A DNA stretch of 64,000 bases from Cyclobacteriaceae bacterium (GTDB lineage: Bacteria > Bacteroidota > Bacteroidia > Cytophagales > Cyclobacteriaceae). The translations under genes and the position numbers were made by a program. Where the stretch lies: NCBI GenBank assembly GCA_019638395.1, contig JAHBTX010000003.1, forward strand, positions 682,001-746,000, written 5' to 3'. Shown one piece after another: positions 55,223 through 64,000 of the stretch (the first letter of the stretch is position 1; the number at the start of each line of letters is the position of its first letter). The notes below the pieces were generated by a model. That model saw nothing but the letters and a program-made list of their open reading frames with translations, ran no database searches and was not told where the DNA came from.

Positions 55223-56002
55223 ATGGTTAAGCTGAACGAAAACATTCGCATTCTGCGCCGGCGGTTGTCGCTTACGCAAGATCAATTTGCGCAGAAGCTC
55301 GGCATTAAACGCTCGCTGGTGGGTGCGTATGAAGAAGGTAGGGCAGAGCCGAGGCTCGAACTCATGCAAAAGATGGCCGAGATTTTTTCAATGTCGGTTG
55401 ATCAATTGATTGGGCAGGATTTTTCTGCCGGTGCGGAACCAATAGCAAAATCGTACGAGCGAGGTAAAGAGGTGGTGGTTGTAACGGTAGATGCACAGCA
55501 GAAACATAATATCGAATTTGTTCCGGTTAAGGCTGCAGCCGGATACCTGAATGGTTATGCCGATGTGGAATATGTAAAGGAGCTTCCGCTTTTCAGCTTG
55601 CCGAACTTAAAACAAGGAACTTATCGCGCTTTTGAAATCAGTGGCGACTCCATGTTGCCGTTAATGCCCGGTTCTATTGTAGTTGGCGAGTATGTGGAAA
55701 ATCTGAAGCACATCAAAAATGGTAAGACTTATATTCTGGTAACCGAGCGCGAGGGAATTGTCTATAAACGCGTCTTCAATTATCTGGATGAGAATGGTAG
55801 TTTGTTTCTCGTTTCGGATAACCGTCAGTATGCCCCCTATCAGTTACGAGGTGAAGATGTATTGGAGGCGTGGGCAGCAAAGGCCTATATCAGTGTGCAG
55901 TTTCCAGATGTTGCCGAAAAGCAAGAGGTAACCGTAGATCAATTAGCCAGTGTTGTGCTCGACCTGCAAAAGGAAATACTCGATTTGAAATCAAAGAAAT
56001 AA
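55223..56002 (+). CDS. XRE-family regulator with S24/LexA-like autocleavage domain
   Basis: 259 residues. N-terminal HTH (10-65: LRRRLSLTQDQFAQKLGIKRSLVGAYEEGRAEP). C-terminal S24 domain with a possible cleavage site Ala-Gly in KAAAGYLNG (about 94-102), catalytic Ser in SGDSMLPLMPGS (about 140-150) and Lys in GIVYKRVF (about 177-184). So it keeps the Ser-Lys dyad of LexA/CI. A C-terminal coiled tail (VLDLQKEILDLKSKK) may multimerise. It could be a stress-released repressor acting on the palindrome at 54940. Confidence 0.9.
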   Translation: MVKLNENIRILRRRLSLTQDQFAQKLGIKRSLVGAYEEGRAEPRLELMQKMAEIFSMSVDQLIGQDFSAGAEPIAKSYERGKEVVVVTVDAQQKHNIEFVPVKAAAGYLNGYADVEYVKELPLFSLPNLKQGTYRAFEISGDSMLPLMPGSIVVGEYVENLKHIKNGKTYILVTEREGIVYKRVFNYLDENGSLFLVSDNRQYAPYQLRGEDVLEAWAAKAYISVQFPDVAEKQEVTVDQLASVVLDLQKEILDLKSKK

Positions 56003-56020
56003 ACTTAGCGGTTTACTTTG

Positions 56021-56072
56021 CCCGTCCTTTCTTCTTGGTTCGAATTGAAGAAAGGCGGGTGGAAGGTTTTTT
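56021..56072 (+). terminator. terminator after the XRE-S24 gene
   Basis: A stem of 13 base pairs with one bulged T: CCCGTCCTTTCTTC (56021-56034) with GAAGAAAGGCGGG (56047-56059), 12-base loop, then a TTTTTT run at about 56067. It follows the stop codon by 18 bases. Confidence 0.65.
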
Positions 56073-56120
56073 CGAGTTGCTGTTTGCTTGATACTTGTTA
56101 CTGGTTTCTGGCTGCTAGGT

Positions 56121-57194
56121 TCAGTAAGCTGATCGTTTATTCTCAACCAACAGAACTGTTTCTGGTCTGTTAATTTTACCAGAGGTTGTATAAACAAACT
56201 TCTCCACGCAATGGATAGCTTTTGGGTTTTCGTAACGCGAAAGTGTTTGACTGAAGGTTTGTGCGAGTGATTCCGTTTGTTCTTTTGTAAGAACTCCTTC
56301 CACAACTAAGCATACAGCTTCGCCTAATTGCATGTGGGGTAATCCAGCCATGAAAAAACTGTTTGGTAGATTAAGTTTATTGAAAATGGTTGCTATTACA
56401 GCTTCCACTTTTTCTGGAATAATTTTTACACCACCACTGTTGATTACACCATCAATTCTTCCTAACCATCGAAATTGATTTTTGCTTACCAATTCAACCA
56501 AATCGTTGGTGATGATGTCATTTCCCAGATGGTTTGCTTTAATGGTAAGACAACCACGTGTGTCAGTTGCAATAACAAAACCAGGCAAAACCTGAAACGT
56601 TTTATCTGCAACCTCATTTATTTTTTGTAGTGCTATATGCGTAAGGGTTTCCGTCATGCCATAGGTTGCATACACATTGTTGGTGAAAGGTTGTAATTCA
56701 ACTTTGGCTTGTTCGGATAACGGTGCCCCACCAATAATTACATTCTTAATTGTATTTAATCTTTCACGTTGAGGTGATTTTAAGATTGCCTCAATCTGAA
56801 AGGGAACAAATGCAGCAAAGTCCACGTTGATGGCGGGATCAAATGATTGTAATGGATTTGCTTCGGGGTGAGTAACAAGTATGTTCATACCTACTTCCAT
56901 TGCACGTACCAGCATCATTAATCCGGCCACAAACGAAATATCCAGGCAAACCAAGGCAGTTTGTTCGGGTTTAAGTTTTAGATAATCAGCTGTTATTCTT
57001 GCACTGGCTCTTAATTGCTCACGGGTAACGGAAATACTTTTCGGTGCTCCAGTCGAGCCGGATGTTTGTAAAGTAAACTCAGCTTGTCCGGTTAACCACG
57101 CATTACAAAAGCGAATGGCTGAAGAAGATTCAGCCACTCCGGTTTTTATTTCATCAAACGTATAACGTTTACCATTTTCCTGTAACCACGGCAT
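56121..57194 (-). CDS. menE: o-succinylbenzoate-CoA ligase
   Basis: 357 residues, shorter than classical MenE (about 450) but with all core ANL motifs: P-loop TSGSTGAPKS (about 44-53), YATYGMTET, RWLGRIDGVINSGGVKI and the C-terminal TTSGKINR with the catalytic Lys. The N-terminal part is reduced, as in other Bacteroidota MenE. It activates o-succinylbenzoate with CoA and ATP. Last gene of the men operon. Confidence 0.9.
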   Translation of the reverse strand: MPWLQENGKRYTFDEIKTGVAESSSAIRFCNAWLTGQAEFTLQTSGSTGAPKSISVTREQLRASARITADYLKLKPEQTALVCLDISFVAGLMMLVRAMEVGMNILVTHPEANPLQSFDPAINVDFAAFVPFQIEAILKSPQRERLNTIKNVIIGGAPLSEQAKVELQPFTNNVYATYGMTETLTHIALQKINEVADKTFQVLPGFVIATDTRGCLTIKANHLGNDIITNDLVELVSKNQFRWLGRIDGVINSGGVKIIPEKVEAVIATIFNKLNLPNSFFMAGLPHMQLGEAVCLVVEGVLTKEQTESLAQTFSQTLSRYENPKAIHCVEKFVYTTSGKINRPETVLLVENKRSAY

Positions 57195-57197
57195 GGC

Positions 57198-57677
57198 TTA
57201 GTTTTTCTTTCTGATTTTTAAATCCAACTCTTTGTAGCCATACGTGCTGTCAGTGCTGCGATTAAATTCCAGATTAATAAGCTCACCAATCACAACTTCA
57301 GCTGTGGTGTAGATCAGATTGTTATCCAACAAATGACCACCGATGGTTTTACCTGTGCTATCAGAAACCGAAATATGAATATGTGAGGAAGTATCAGAGA
57401 ATGTACCGACAAGTGAAACAATTTCGAAATGACCTTTCAATAAAGTACCATGCTCTTCATTGGCATAGCGAATATGAATTTGCTCAAGACTTCCTACACC
57501 CGTTGTAATAAATGCTGCTTTAAGCTGATGTTTCTTTGCAAACGTTACTAACTCCTGCTTCAGATCCTGATGCGGGCTTAATCGTATAGCAGTCATTTTT
57601 ACATCACTCCAATTCATTTTGGTTTGCGCCATGGCCGATGTTTGTAAACCAATAAACAACAGGAGAATCCAACGCAT
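57198..57677 (-). CDS. secreted DUF296/PPC-domain protein in the men operon
   Basis: 159 residues. Signal peptide (1-17, ending AMA-Q). The mature part KMTAIRLSPHQDLKQELVTFAKKHQLKAAFITTGVGSL ... HIHISVSDSTGKTIGGHLLDN ... AEVVI is a PPC/DUF296 fold with the three-His pattern (two in HIH, one in GGHL). Cytosolic members were called PD1-like DNA-binding; an exported form must do something else. It sits 3 bases from menE and 2 bases after menB. No known menaquinone role. Confidence 0.82.
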   Translation of the reverse strand: MRWILLLFIGLQTSAMAQTKMNWSDVKMTAIRLSPHQDLKQELVTFAKKHQLKAAFITTGVGSLEQIHIRYANEEHGTLLKGHFEIVSLVGTFSDTSSHIHISVSDSTGKTIGGHLLDNNLIYTTAEVVIGELINLEFNRSTDSTYGYKELDLKIRKKN

Positions 57678-57679
57678 GT

Positions 57680-58504
57680 TTATGGAAACTTCGGAAACTT
57701 TGAAAAGTCCGGTTCACGTTTTTCAAGAAACGCATTCTTGCCCTCTTTTGCTTCATCGCTCAGGTAGTAAAGTAATGTAGCATTTCCTGCCAGTTCCTGA
57801 ATACCAGCCTGGCCATCCAACTCTGCATTGAATGCGCACTTCAGCATGCGAATGGCCAATGGACTTTTCTTTAAAATCTTTTTAGCCCAGGCCACATACG
57901 TTTCTTCCAGTTTATCCAACGGCACTACTTTATTTACAAGGCCCATATCCAATGCTTCCTGTGCATCATATTGATCGCACAAATACCAAATCTCACGGGC
58001 TTTCTTTTGACCAACAATCCGCGCAAGGTAAGAAGCTCCAAAGCCACCATCAAAACTTCCAACCTTAGGGCCGGTTTGTCCGAAGCGTGCATTCTCAGCA
58101 GCAATACTCAAATCGCACACAACGTGTAATACATGGCCACCTCCAATAGCCCAGCCGGCAACGGCAGCAATTACAGGTTTTGAAATTGATCGGATTATTT
58201 TTTGAAGGTCGAGCACATTTAATCGCGGTACTGTATCGCTACCCACATAGCCACCATGGCCGCGCACGCTTTGATCGCCACCACTGCAAAATGCTTTACC
58301 ACCCTCACCGGTAAGAATGATTACACCAACCTCGGCATCTTCGCGGCAAATCAACATGGCATCAATCATTTCCTGCACGGTTAGTGGAGTAAATGCATTG
58401 TGCACTTCGGGGCGGTTAATGCTAATGCGTGCAATTCCTTCAAACTTATGAAACAGAATTTCCTTGTATTCTTTTGCGGGCTTCCAATCGTATTTAAGTT
58501 GCAT
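57680..58504 (-). CDS. menB: 1,4-dihydroxy-2-naphthoyl-CoA synthase
   Basis: 274 residues, crotonase superfamily. [34 protein letters not shown] (oxyanion hole) and [17 protein letters not shown] with the MenB Asp, followed by [23 protein letters not shown], typical for MenB. It closes the naphthoquinone ring. The start overlaps menD by 11 bases. Confidence 0.96.
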   Translation of the reverse strand: MQLKYDWKPAKEYKEILFHKFEGIARISINRPEVHNAFTPLTVQEMIDAMLICREDAEVGVIILTGEGGKAFCSGGDQSVRGHGGYVGSDTVPRLNVLDLQKIIRSISKPVIAAVAGWAIGGGHVLHVVCDLSIAAENARFGQTGPKVGSFDGGFGASYLARIVGQKKAREIWYLCDQYDAQEALDMGLVNKVVPLDKLEETYVAWAKKILKKSPLAIRMLKCAFNAELDGQAGIQELAGNATLLYYLSDEAKEGKNAFLEKREPDFSKFPKFP

Positions 58505-60227
58505 AACTATTTTTTATTGTTTGTTTAAATTCCTGAAAAGCGGTTTTGGCACTTGCCTGATTACTTTTTATCTCGAGTATTTTGGTACTACCATCAAAAG
58601 TAAAAAACTCCTTCAAAGCAGTTTTAAGTTCAGCCAGCGTTGTTGCTGTTAAAAAAACAAAACCAAACTCCCTTGTAAGATGGTGTGCCGATAATTGTTG
58701 GCGGGTTACAAAAAATTCATCTTTTGCTGCTACCTGTCCGGGGCCATCAATCAGGTTAAAAATAATACCACCATTATTGTTAACAACCACTACCCGAAGG
58801 TTCGGCAATTTATAATTATGCCAGAAGGCGTTGCGATCATAAAAAAATGCAAGGTCGCCTGTAATGAGAATATTCGGTACATCGCTGTTCAAAGCATGGC
58901 CAACGGTGGTACTGGTACACCCATCTATACCACTTGTTCCGCGATTGGCAAACACGTACACACCTTTTTGTTTTTCGGTTAAGCCTATCAGGTTAACATA
59001 ACGAACTGACATGCTGTTGGCTACATGAAGGTTACAGCGTGTTGGCAATTCTTCTATTATTGACTTAACGCCTGCTAATTCGTGAAAAGAAGTTTTATTA
59101 AAGTACTGTTGATAATTACGTTGTGTGCGATGTTCCTCGGCTAACCAACGTTTTGTGTAGTTGGTTTTCTTCTGTAATTCAAATTTGGTTAGGGTAGGTG
59201 CACCCGCTAAACCCGAAAAGAATGATTTAGGGTCGCAGTTAATTATTTTAGTAAGTGATTGAAACGGATCGGGAACCATACCGTATGGCTGTACATGCCA
59301 ATGTTGTGTGGGTGCATTTTGGCGTAAGAACTGTTTCAGGTTTTTGGAAATAACCGATTTACCAAATGTAATTACGAGGTCAGGCTGCAACGTAGTCTTC
59401 ATTGAATCCGGTGCATGAGCTAGAAATACATCGGCATATCGAATGGTTGTTGAGGCAGCATGGAAATTAGAAATTACATCGCCCACAAGTGTTGCCTGAT
59501 GGGCTTCGCAAAACCGGGTTACAACTTTTATCAGTGCCGGTTGATTTTCCTGCTGACCGGCAATAACCAGTATGCGGGTAAAGCCAGCTAACAAATGAGT
59601 CAGGCTCGCTTTGCTTGCTTTGGATAATTCAGTTTGAACGGGTTCCGCTTCAACAATTTTTACTTTTTTACTGAACCTGATTTTTTCTCCGGCTTGCGGA
59701 TAGAGAGGTTCGCGTAGCGGAACATTAATATGTACCGGCCCGAATGGAAAAGTTTGTGCAAGCGTGATGGCTTCATTGATTACGCGCTGAATATGCCATT
59801 CGGAATCAGGATGTGCATAATCAACGGGTAAGTTATACGAACGCTTTACGTGCGATCCAAAAATATTTTCCTGCCGGATGGTTTGGCCATCCCATTGGTC
59901 AATCCATTCAGCGGGGCGATCGGCCGTAAAAACTACTAGCGGAATTTGTTGAAAGTAGGCTTCGGCAATTGCCGGAGCAAAATTATAGGCCGCGCTACCG
60001 GAAGTACACACCAATGCTGATGCCGTTTTAGTTTGTTGTGCTAAACCCATTGCTATGAATGCTGCACTACGCTCATCACTAAATGTTCGGCTTGTAATAG
60101 CCGTATGATTGGTAAATGCGAGCGTGAGAGGGGCACACCTAGAACCCGGACAAAGCACTGCGTGCTGCATACCACGTTGCGCACAAACTTCAGCTATATC
60201 AAAAATAGGTTGCAGGTGTGTGGCCAC
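58494..60227 (-). CDS. menD: SEPHCHC synthase (ThDP-dependent)
   Basis: 577 residues from GTG 60227, directly after the menF stop (TGAGTG). [13 protein letters not shown] (about 26-38), ThDP Glu in [25 protein letters not shown] and the C-terminal ThDP/Mg site GTSGIDG ... [13 protein letters not shown] ... NNNGGIIFN. It adds 2-oxoglutarate-derived succinyl to isochorismate, the first committed step. Confidence 0.96.
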   Translation of the reverse strand: MATHLQPIFDIAEVCAQRGMQHAVLCPGSRCAPLTLAFTNHTAITSRTFSDERSAAFIAMGLAQQTKTASALVCTSGSAAYNFAPAIAEAYFQQIPLVVFTADRPAEWIDQWDGQTIRQENIFGSHVKRSYNLPVDYAHPDSEWHIQRVINEAITLAQTFPFGPVHINVPLREPLYPQAGEKIRFSKKVKIVEAEPVQTELSKASKASLTHLLAGFTRILVIAGQQENQPALIKVVTRFCEAHQATLVGDVISNFHAASTTIRYADVFLAHAPDSMKTTLQPDLVITFGKSVISKNLKQFLRQNAPTQHWHVQPYGMVPDPFQSLTKIINCDPKSFFSGLAGAPTLTKFELQKKTNYTKRWLAEEHRTQRNYQQYFNKTSFHELAGVKSIIEELPTRCNLHVANSMSVRYVNLIGLTEKQKGVYVFANRGTSGIDGCTSTTVGHALNSDVPNILITGDLAFFYDRNAFWHNYKLPNLRVVVVNNNGGIIFNLIDGPGQVAAKDEFFVTRQQLSAHHLTREFGFVFLTATTLAELKTALKEFFTFDGSTKILEIKSNQASAKTAFQEFKQTIKNSYAT

Positions 60228-61370
60228 TCAGTTGAAAAGTTTTTTCAGATTATCCATCTTCATCATAGTCTCGGCCCATTCTTCTTTAGGTACCGAATCT
60301 TTTGTAACTCCGGCTCCTGCATAAATGCGCACTTTATCGGCAAACAGTTGCATGCATCTGAGATTTACAAATAAGTTTGATTGATGTTGAATGTTGATCG
60401 GTCCCATGTAGCCACTATAAAATTGACGGGAATAACCTTCGCTTGCAGTTAAAAATTCAAGTGCTGGTTCAAGAGGCATTCCACATACGGCTGATGTAGG
60501 ATGAAGGAGCTTTAACATAACCGATCCCAACTGCGGAAAATTGGTTGCCTGCATATCAACCACAAATTCGGTTTTCAGATGCATTACATTACCGGCAACA
60601 ATTGTTTTAGGGCCGTGTTCTTCATATTCGCGCAGCCTTATTTTTTTGAAACAATTGATAATGTAGCGGCTTACCAGTGCTTGCTCTTCAATTTCCTTTT
60701 GAGTCCACGCTACAGTTTTAAGATTGGTATCGGGCGTGTAGGGGAGCGTTCCTGCAAGGGCAATGGTTCTAAATTTATTTTGCGAAACACTTACCAATAA
60801 TTCCGGAGTGGCACCCATCCACGTTCCGGTTTGTGGTGATGATACAAAAGAAACAAATGCTTGTGGATGTTGGACACAAAGTTGATCAAACGTTTGGATC
60901 AGATCTATGTTCGATGAATAGGGCACATCTTCAAAGCGCGATGGAACCACTTTCTCAAACTCACCAGCTTCAATTTTTGAAATACTCTTCTCAACTAAAA
61001 ATTCATAATCAACTGCAGCGGTGGCAACATGAATATTGAAATGATAGTGAGGTGGAGTGCCATTCAACTCTATGCCCTCCGGTAGTTTACCTTCAACTAA
61101 GTTACCATCACGAAATTTATAGAGTGTATTGTGCAGGAAAATTACTTTTTGATCGGCCGGGTTAAATGGAGCATAAACAAAACCGGAAACATTGTCGTGA
61201 AGATTAATTTCACTTTCAAGCAGTACTTCACTGGTTATCAGCAAAAATTTTTCACTCGTACCTGCTGACCTCCATAAACAAAAGGAATGTCCTTGTTTTA
61301 AGGCATGACCAATCAAGCCTTTAATAATTTCAGTTTCGGTGCTAATGGATGTACTGCTAATCGATACCAT
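60228..61370 (-). CDS. menF: isochorismate synthase
   Basis: 380 residues, chorismate-binding fold: KIEAGEFEKVVPSRFED, FVSFVSSPQTGTWMGATPELL, ALAGTLPYT, KEIEEQALV, HPTSAVCGMPLEPALEFL and the end YAGAGVTKDSVPKEEWAET. It turns chorismate into isochorismate. It starts 2 bases before the thioesterase-like stop codon ends, as second gene of the operon. Confidence 0.94.
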   Translation of the reverse strand: MVSISSTSISTETEIIKGLIGHALKQGHSFCLWRSAGTSEKFLLITSEVLLESEINLHDNVSGFVYAPFNPADQKVIFLHNTLYKFRDGNLVEGKLPEGIELNGTPPHYHFNIHVATAAVDYEFLVEKSISKIEAGEFEKVVPSRFEDVPYSSNIDLIQTFDQLCVQHPQAFVSFVSSPQTGTWMGATPELLVSVSQNKFRTIALAGTLPYTPDTNLKTVAWTQKEIEEQALVSRYIINCFKKIRLREYEEHGPKTIVAGNVMHLKTEFVVDMQATNFPQLGSVMLKLLHPTSAVCGMPLEPALEFLTASEGYSRQFYSGYMGPINIQHQSNLFVNLRCMQLFADKVRIYAGAGVTKDSVPKEEWAETMMKMDNLKKLFN

Positions 61371-61796
61371 TTATCGTTTGTCTAATACAGCCAGGGTTAT
61401 CCGGCTAATACATACAAGTTCTTGTGCCTCGTTCACAATTTTTATTTCCCAAACGTGGGTGCGCTTACCAATGTGAATGGGTTTTGCTTTTCCCGTTACA
61501 AACCCGGTGCGAACACTCTTAAGGTGATTTGCATTTATTTCTAAGCCTACACAATATTGAATAGCAGGATTTACGCAGCAGGTTGCCGCAACACTGCCCA
61601 GTGTTTCAGCCAGAGCTACCGAAGCCCCGCCATGTAACAGGCCCAAAGGCTGGTGGGTTCGATGATCTACCGGCATCCGGGCCTCAATAAAATCTTCACC
61701 TACTTGTGTGTATTCAATTCCAAGATGGGCAACCATCGTATTAGCCGATGTGGCATTGAGTTTTTCGATTGTTACTGCGGAATTGAAAACAGACAT
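61371..61796 (-). CDS. hotdog thioesterase, possible DHNA-CoA thioesterase
   Basis: 141 residues from ATG 61796 (MSVFNSAVTIEKLN). PaaI/EntH/MenI-type hotdog with HQPLGLLHGGASVALAETLGSVAA; the Glu in LAET is the expected catalytic acid. As first gene of the men operon it fits hydrolysis of dihydroxynaphthoyl-CoA, a step otherwise missing here. That role is inferred from position. The frame is open further upstream, but that lies in the promoter region. Confidence 0.85.
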   Translation of the reverse strand: MSVFNSAVTIEKLNATSANTMVAHLGIEYTQVGEDFIEARMPVDHRTHQPLGLLHGGASVALAETLGSVAATCCVNPAIQYCVGLEINANHLKSVRTGFVTGKAKPIHIGKRTHVWEIKIVNEAQELVCISRITLAVLDKR

Positions 61797-61829
61797 AATT
61801 TTAACAGTTCTGGTTAAAAACGAATTCCC

Positions 61830-61837
61830 TATTTTTG
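61830..61837 (+). promoter_or_regulatory. candidate -7 element of the histidine phosphatase gene
   Basis: TATTTTTG matches TAnnTTTG, with a weak TCTG 17 bases upstream. It lies in the 81-bp divergent gap before the TTG start at 61878. Confidence 0.4.
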
Positions 61838-61877
61838 CGCACAATTTATAACAGATACCTCAAAACTTAGTTAGAAT

Positions 61878-62519
61878 TTGACTACTAAAAAAATATATCT
61901 CATTCGCCACGGACAAACGGACTTTAACCTGCGTGGTATTGTGCAGGGTAGTGGGGTAGATTCTTCATTGAATGCACGTGGAATGGCGCAGGCGAAAGCT
62001 TTCTACGAAATGTATAAACACGTACAGTTTGATAAGGTTTACACTTCGGCCTTGAAAAGAACCAGCGAGTCGGTGGCCGGCTTTATTGAAAGTGGCCTTC
62101 CAACTGAAAGCTTGAATGGATTAAACGAAATAAGTTGGGGAGCCAAAGAAGGCCAGCCTATTACGCCAGAAGAAGACGCTTACTACCATTGGATGTTAAA
62201 TCAATGGCGGTTAGGAAATACGCACGAACGTATTCAAGGTGGTGAAAGTCCGGAAGATGTGGCCAGGCGACAGGAGCAGGCATGGGCACACATCATGAGT
62301 CATGAAGCTGAACAAAATGTGCTGGTGTGCATGCACGGCAGGGCTATACGCATTTTACTTTGCCGCTTGCTCAATTATCCGCTAAAAAGCATGGATATGT
62401 TTGAACACGAAAACCTGTGTTTGTACTTGTTGGAGAAAACAGGAACTTACTTTACAGTTCGCAAATACAACGACACCACCCATCTGAAAAGTCTGGTAAT
62501 GGAACATGTGGTGGCTTAA
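61878..62519 (+). CDS. histidine phosphatase family protein
   Basis: 213 residues starting with TTG 61878 (reads MTTKKIYLIRHGQTDFN). Phosphohistidine motif RHGQT (10-14), SSLNARGMAQA, catalytic Glu region NEISWGAKEGQ and the second His in CMHGRAIRIL. Related to GpmB/CobC-type phosphatases; substrate not deducible. The stop overlaps the convergent TPR gene by 4 bases. Confidence 0.9.
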   Translation: MTTKKIYLIRHGQTDFNLRGIVQGSGVDSSLNARGMAQAKAFYEMYKHVQFDKVYTSALKRTSESVAGFIESGLPTESLNGLNEISWGAKEGQPITPEEDAYYHWMLNQWRLGNTHERIQGGESPEDVARRQEQAWAHIMSHEAEQNVLVCMHGRAIRILLCRLLNYPLKSMDMFEHENLCLYLLEKTGTYFTVRKYNDTTHLKSLVMEHVVA

Positions 62520-64000
62520 GATTGTGTTTTAGGATTTAATAACTCAAGTTCGGTTTTAGCCTTGCTGTCGATGCTATTTTTATACTCGTGGCGCTGAAAA
62601 CTCAGGGCTAATTCAAAGTACTTTCGTGCATTAGTAAAATCTTTTTGCTCTTTGGCAATGTAACCTAACTGTAAGGCTGCATTGGCGCCAAAATACCAGG
62701 GATTGTTTTTGGTCATATCGATGCTTTGCTGATAGAAAAGTTTGGCGGCACTGATTTCGCCCATCCGATGGGCTAATCGTGCCTTGCGATAATAATATTC
62801 TGTTTGTTCCTTAACGGTTGGCAGATCGGCCAGGGAAATAGATTGCAAATGTGAAGCTGCCTCTTTGTAATAGCCACCATCGGTACTAAACCGAACCTTA
62901 CTTAATTTCTTGTTGGGAAGACTTCCGGCCTCTAATTGATACGCGGCATACCGATCGGGTTCGGCTTTGGCACTGCCAGTTACTTTGGCTTTATCGAAAC
63001 AAAGTTGAGCGTTACGGGCATCGTTCAACAACCAATAATTAAGTGCGATTTTAAAATGCGAATCTTTTTTAAAACTGATGCTGGGATAAACCTCTATAAA
63101 TTTTTTAAATGCCTCGATTGAATTAGCGTATTCACCTTTTTGCAGCAGTATCTCTCCGCGCAGGTAATGAATATAGTGCATGGGTAAGCCAGGTGTTTGC
63201 TGATCGATGCGGTGAATGAGTTGTAGTGCTTCTTCGCTGCGCGCATCTTTTATAAGCATGTTTACACCCATAAATAAAAGCAATGGATTGCCGGGTTGCT
63301 CTTTCAGGCAATCGTTAATACCGCTGGCCGCTTCATCAAATTTTTGATTGATAAAACCTTTAACTGCAAAAAATAAAATATCCGCTTCAATCTTTAACGA
63401 TGAACCCGAGTTACGCAGTTCCGAAAGCAACGCCTGGCCGGTAACAACCGAACCCTTCATCCCCAACAAACTCATAAACCATTGGTATTTATCGGGTACT
63501 GCGCCTACCATTACCTGGATGGCTCCGGCTGTTTTTTTTAAAGGAATAAAACCCGGAAACTTTTTCTGGCACTCGGTTACAAGGGCATTTGCTTTACGGA
63601 TGGAAAGCACAGCATTAAGTTCCTGGCCCAGGTTGAGATAACAAAAGCCGCGTTGCAGATGAATTTCCCCCAACAAAAAAAGCGATTCTGCCGAGGGAGT
63701 AAGCCCTTCCAGGTATTTAATACGTTCCTTAAAATGTTCATCAAATTCTGTAAAGCGGGCATGGTCTTCCGTTATCAGAATTTGTAAAGTTTCATTTAAT
63801 GTTTGCACATAAATTTTGTGCAGTGTGTTTAAGGTGTAGCGGTTTAGAAGTTCATTGGCTTTTTCGGGTTGCAGGTTTACAACCAACTCGTACGTTTTAA
63901 AAAGCTCGGCATCAAACTTCCAGTCGTTGGCATGGGCAACCCATGGAAACAAAAAAAGGCAAGTGATTATACCTGCCTTCTTTATTTGTTGTATGAATAT
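62516..64000 (-). CDS. secreted TPR-repeat protein, start outside the window
   Basis: The frame is still open at base 64000 and no ATG or GTG is met. Before the TTG at 63952 it encodes IFIQQIKKAGIITCLFLF and then PWVAHAND, which reads as a signal peptide, so the start lies just beyond the edge. At least 495 residues in all. Helical repeats resembling TPRs (for example GDxxxANSIEAFKKFIEVYPS, YYRKARLAHRMGEISAAKLFYQQS and AALQLGYIAKEQKDFTNARKYFELAL). A periplasmic scaffold role is possible. Confidence 0.85.
   Translation of the reverse strand: MFIQQIKKAGIITCLFLFPWVAHANDWKFDAELFKTYELVVNLQPEKANELLNRYTLNTLHKIYVQTLNETLQILITEDHARFTEFDEHFKERIKYLEGLTPSAESLFLLGEIHLQRGFCYLNLGQELNAVLSIRKANALVTECQKKFPGFIPLKKTAGAIQVMVGAVPDKYQWFMSLLGMKGSVVTGQALLSELRNSGSSLKIEADILFFAVKGFINQKFDEAASGINDCLKEQPGNPLLLFMGVNMLIKDARSEEALQLIHRIDQQTPGLPMHYIHYLRGEILLQKGEYANSIEAFKKFIEVYPSISFKKDSHFKIALNYWLLNDARNAQLCFDKAKVTGSAKAEPDRYAAYQLEAGSLPNKKLSKVRFSTDGGYYKEAASHLQSISLADLPTVKEQTEYYYRKARLAHRMGEISAAKLFYQQSIDMTKNNPWYFGANAALQLGYIAKEQKDFTNARKYFELALSFQRHEYKNSIDSKAKTELELLNPKTQS

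Overview
The window looks like a chromosomal segment of a Bacteroidota bacterium, most likely from the Cytophagales (Cyclobacteriaceae or Chryseolinea-like). The reasons are an alternative complex III plus aa3 oxidase operon in the Bacteroidota order, a C-terminal type IX secretion (T9SS) sorting domain, long-form IspG, TAnnTTTG-type promoters, and frequent TTG/GTG starts without Shine-Dalgarno sequences. I saw no rRNA, tRNA, CRISPR array, transposase or phage gene.

Layout. 1-4443 (-): 3'-truncated giant surface adhesin. 4766-5335 (-): small membrane protein. 5573-22320 (+): respiratory block, actABCDEF (quinol:cytochrome c oxidoreductase), cytochrome oxidase subunits II and I, heme A synthase, heme O synthase, two subunit III proteins and subunit IV. 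A strong terminator follows, then a SCO-like protein, a DUF420 protein, a CxxC mini-protein and a DUF983 protein. 22355-25957 (+): large NtrY-like histidine kinase. 25954-27434 (-): MlaF/MlaE-type ABC pair. 27481-31782 (+): SDR, ispG, three small or hypothetical genes including a lipoprotein. 31828-34820 (-): coupled operon TerC - DinB/YfiT - YheT hydrolase - SRAP protein whose catalytic residues are replaced. 35028-35704 (+): RHH/PIN toxin-antitoxin pair.

35762-52269 (-) is the most unusual region: six tightly packed genes encoding (in transcription order) an ATP/ADP-translocase-like carrier with HEAT repeats and a cyclic-nucleotide-binding-like domain, a protein with three TIR-like segments, a membrane-anchored nSTAND1 NTPase with a seven-bladed WD40 propeller, an outer-membrane barrel, a lipoprotein, and a 2.1-kilo-residue T9SS surface protein. 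This could be an envelope-spanning signalling or conflict system. That reading is inference from architecture and spacing.

52459-64000: queA-like gene (-), menC (+), an 85-residue ORF and a LexA/CI-like XRE-S24 regulator (+), then a menaquinone operon on the minus strand (hotdog thioesterase, menF, menD, menB, a secreted DUF296 protein, menE), a histidine phosphatase (+) and a TPR protein (-) running off the window. Menaquinone is the expected electron donor to the alternative complex III encoded in the first third, so the window carries both the quinone pathway (without a visible menA) and its oxidase chain.
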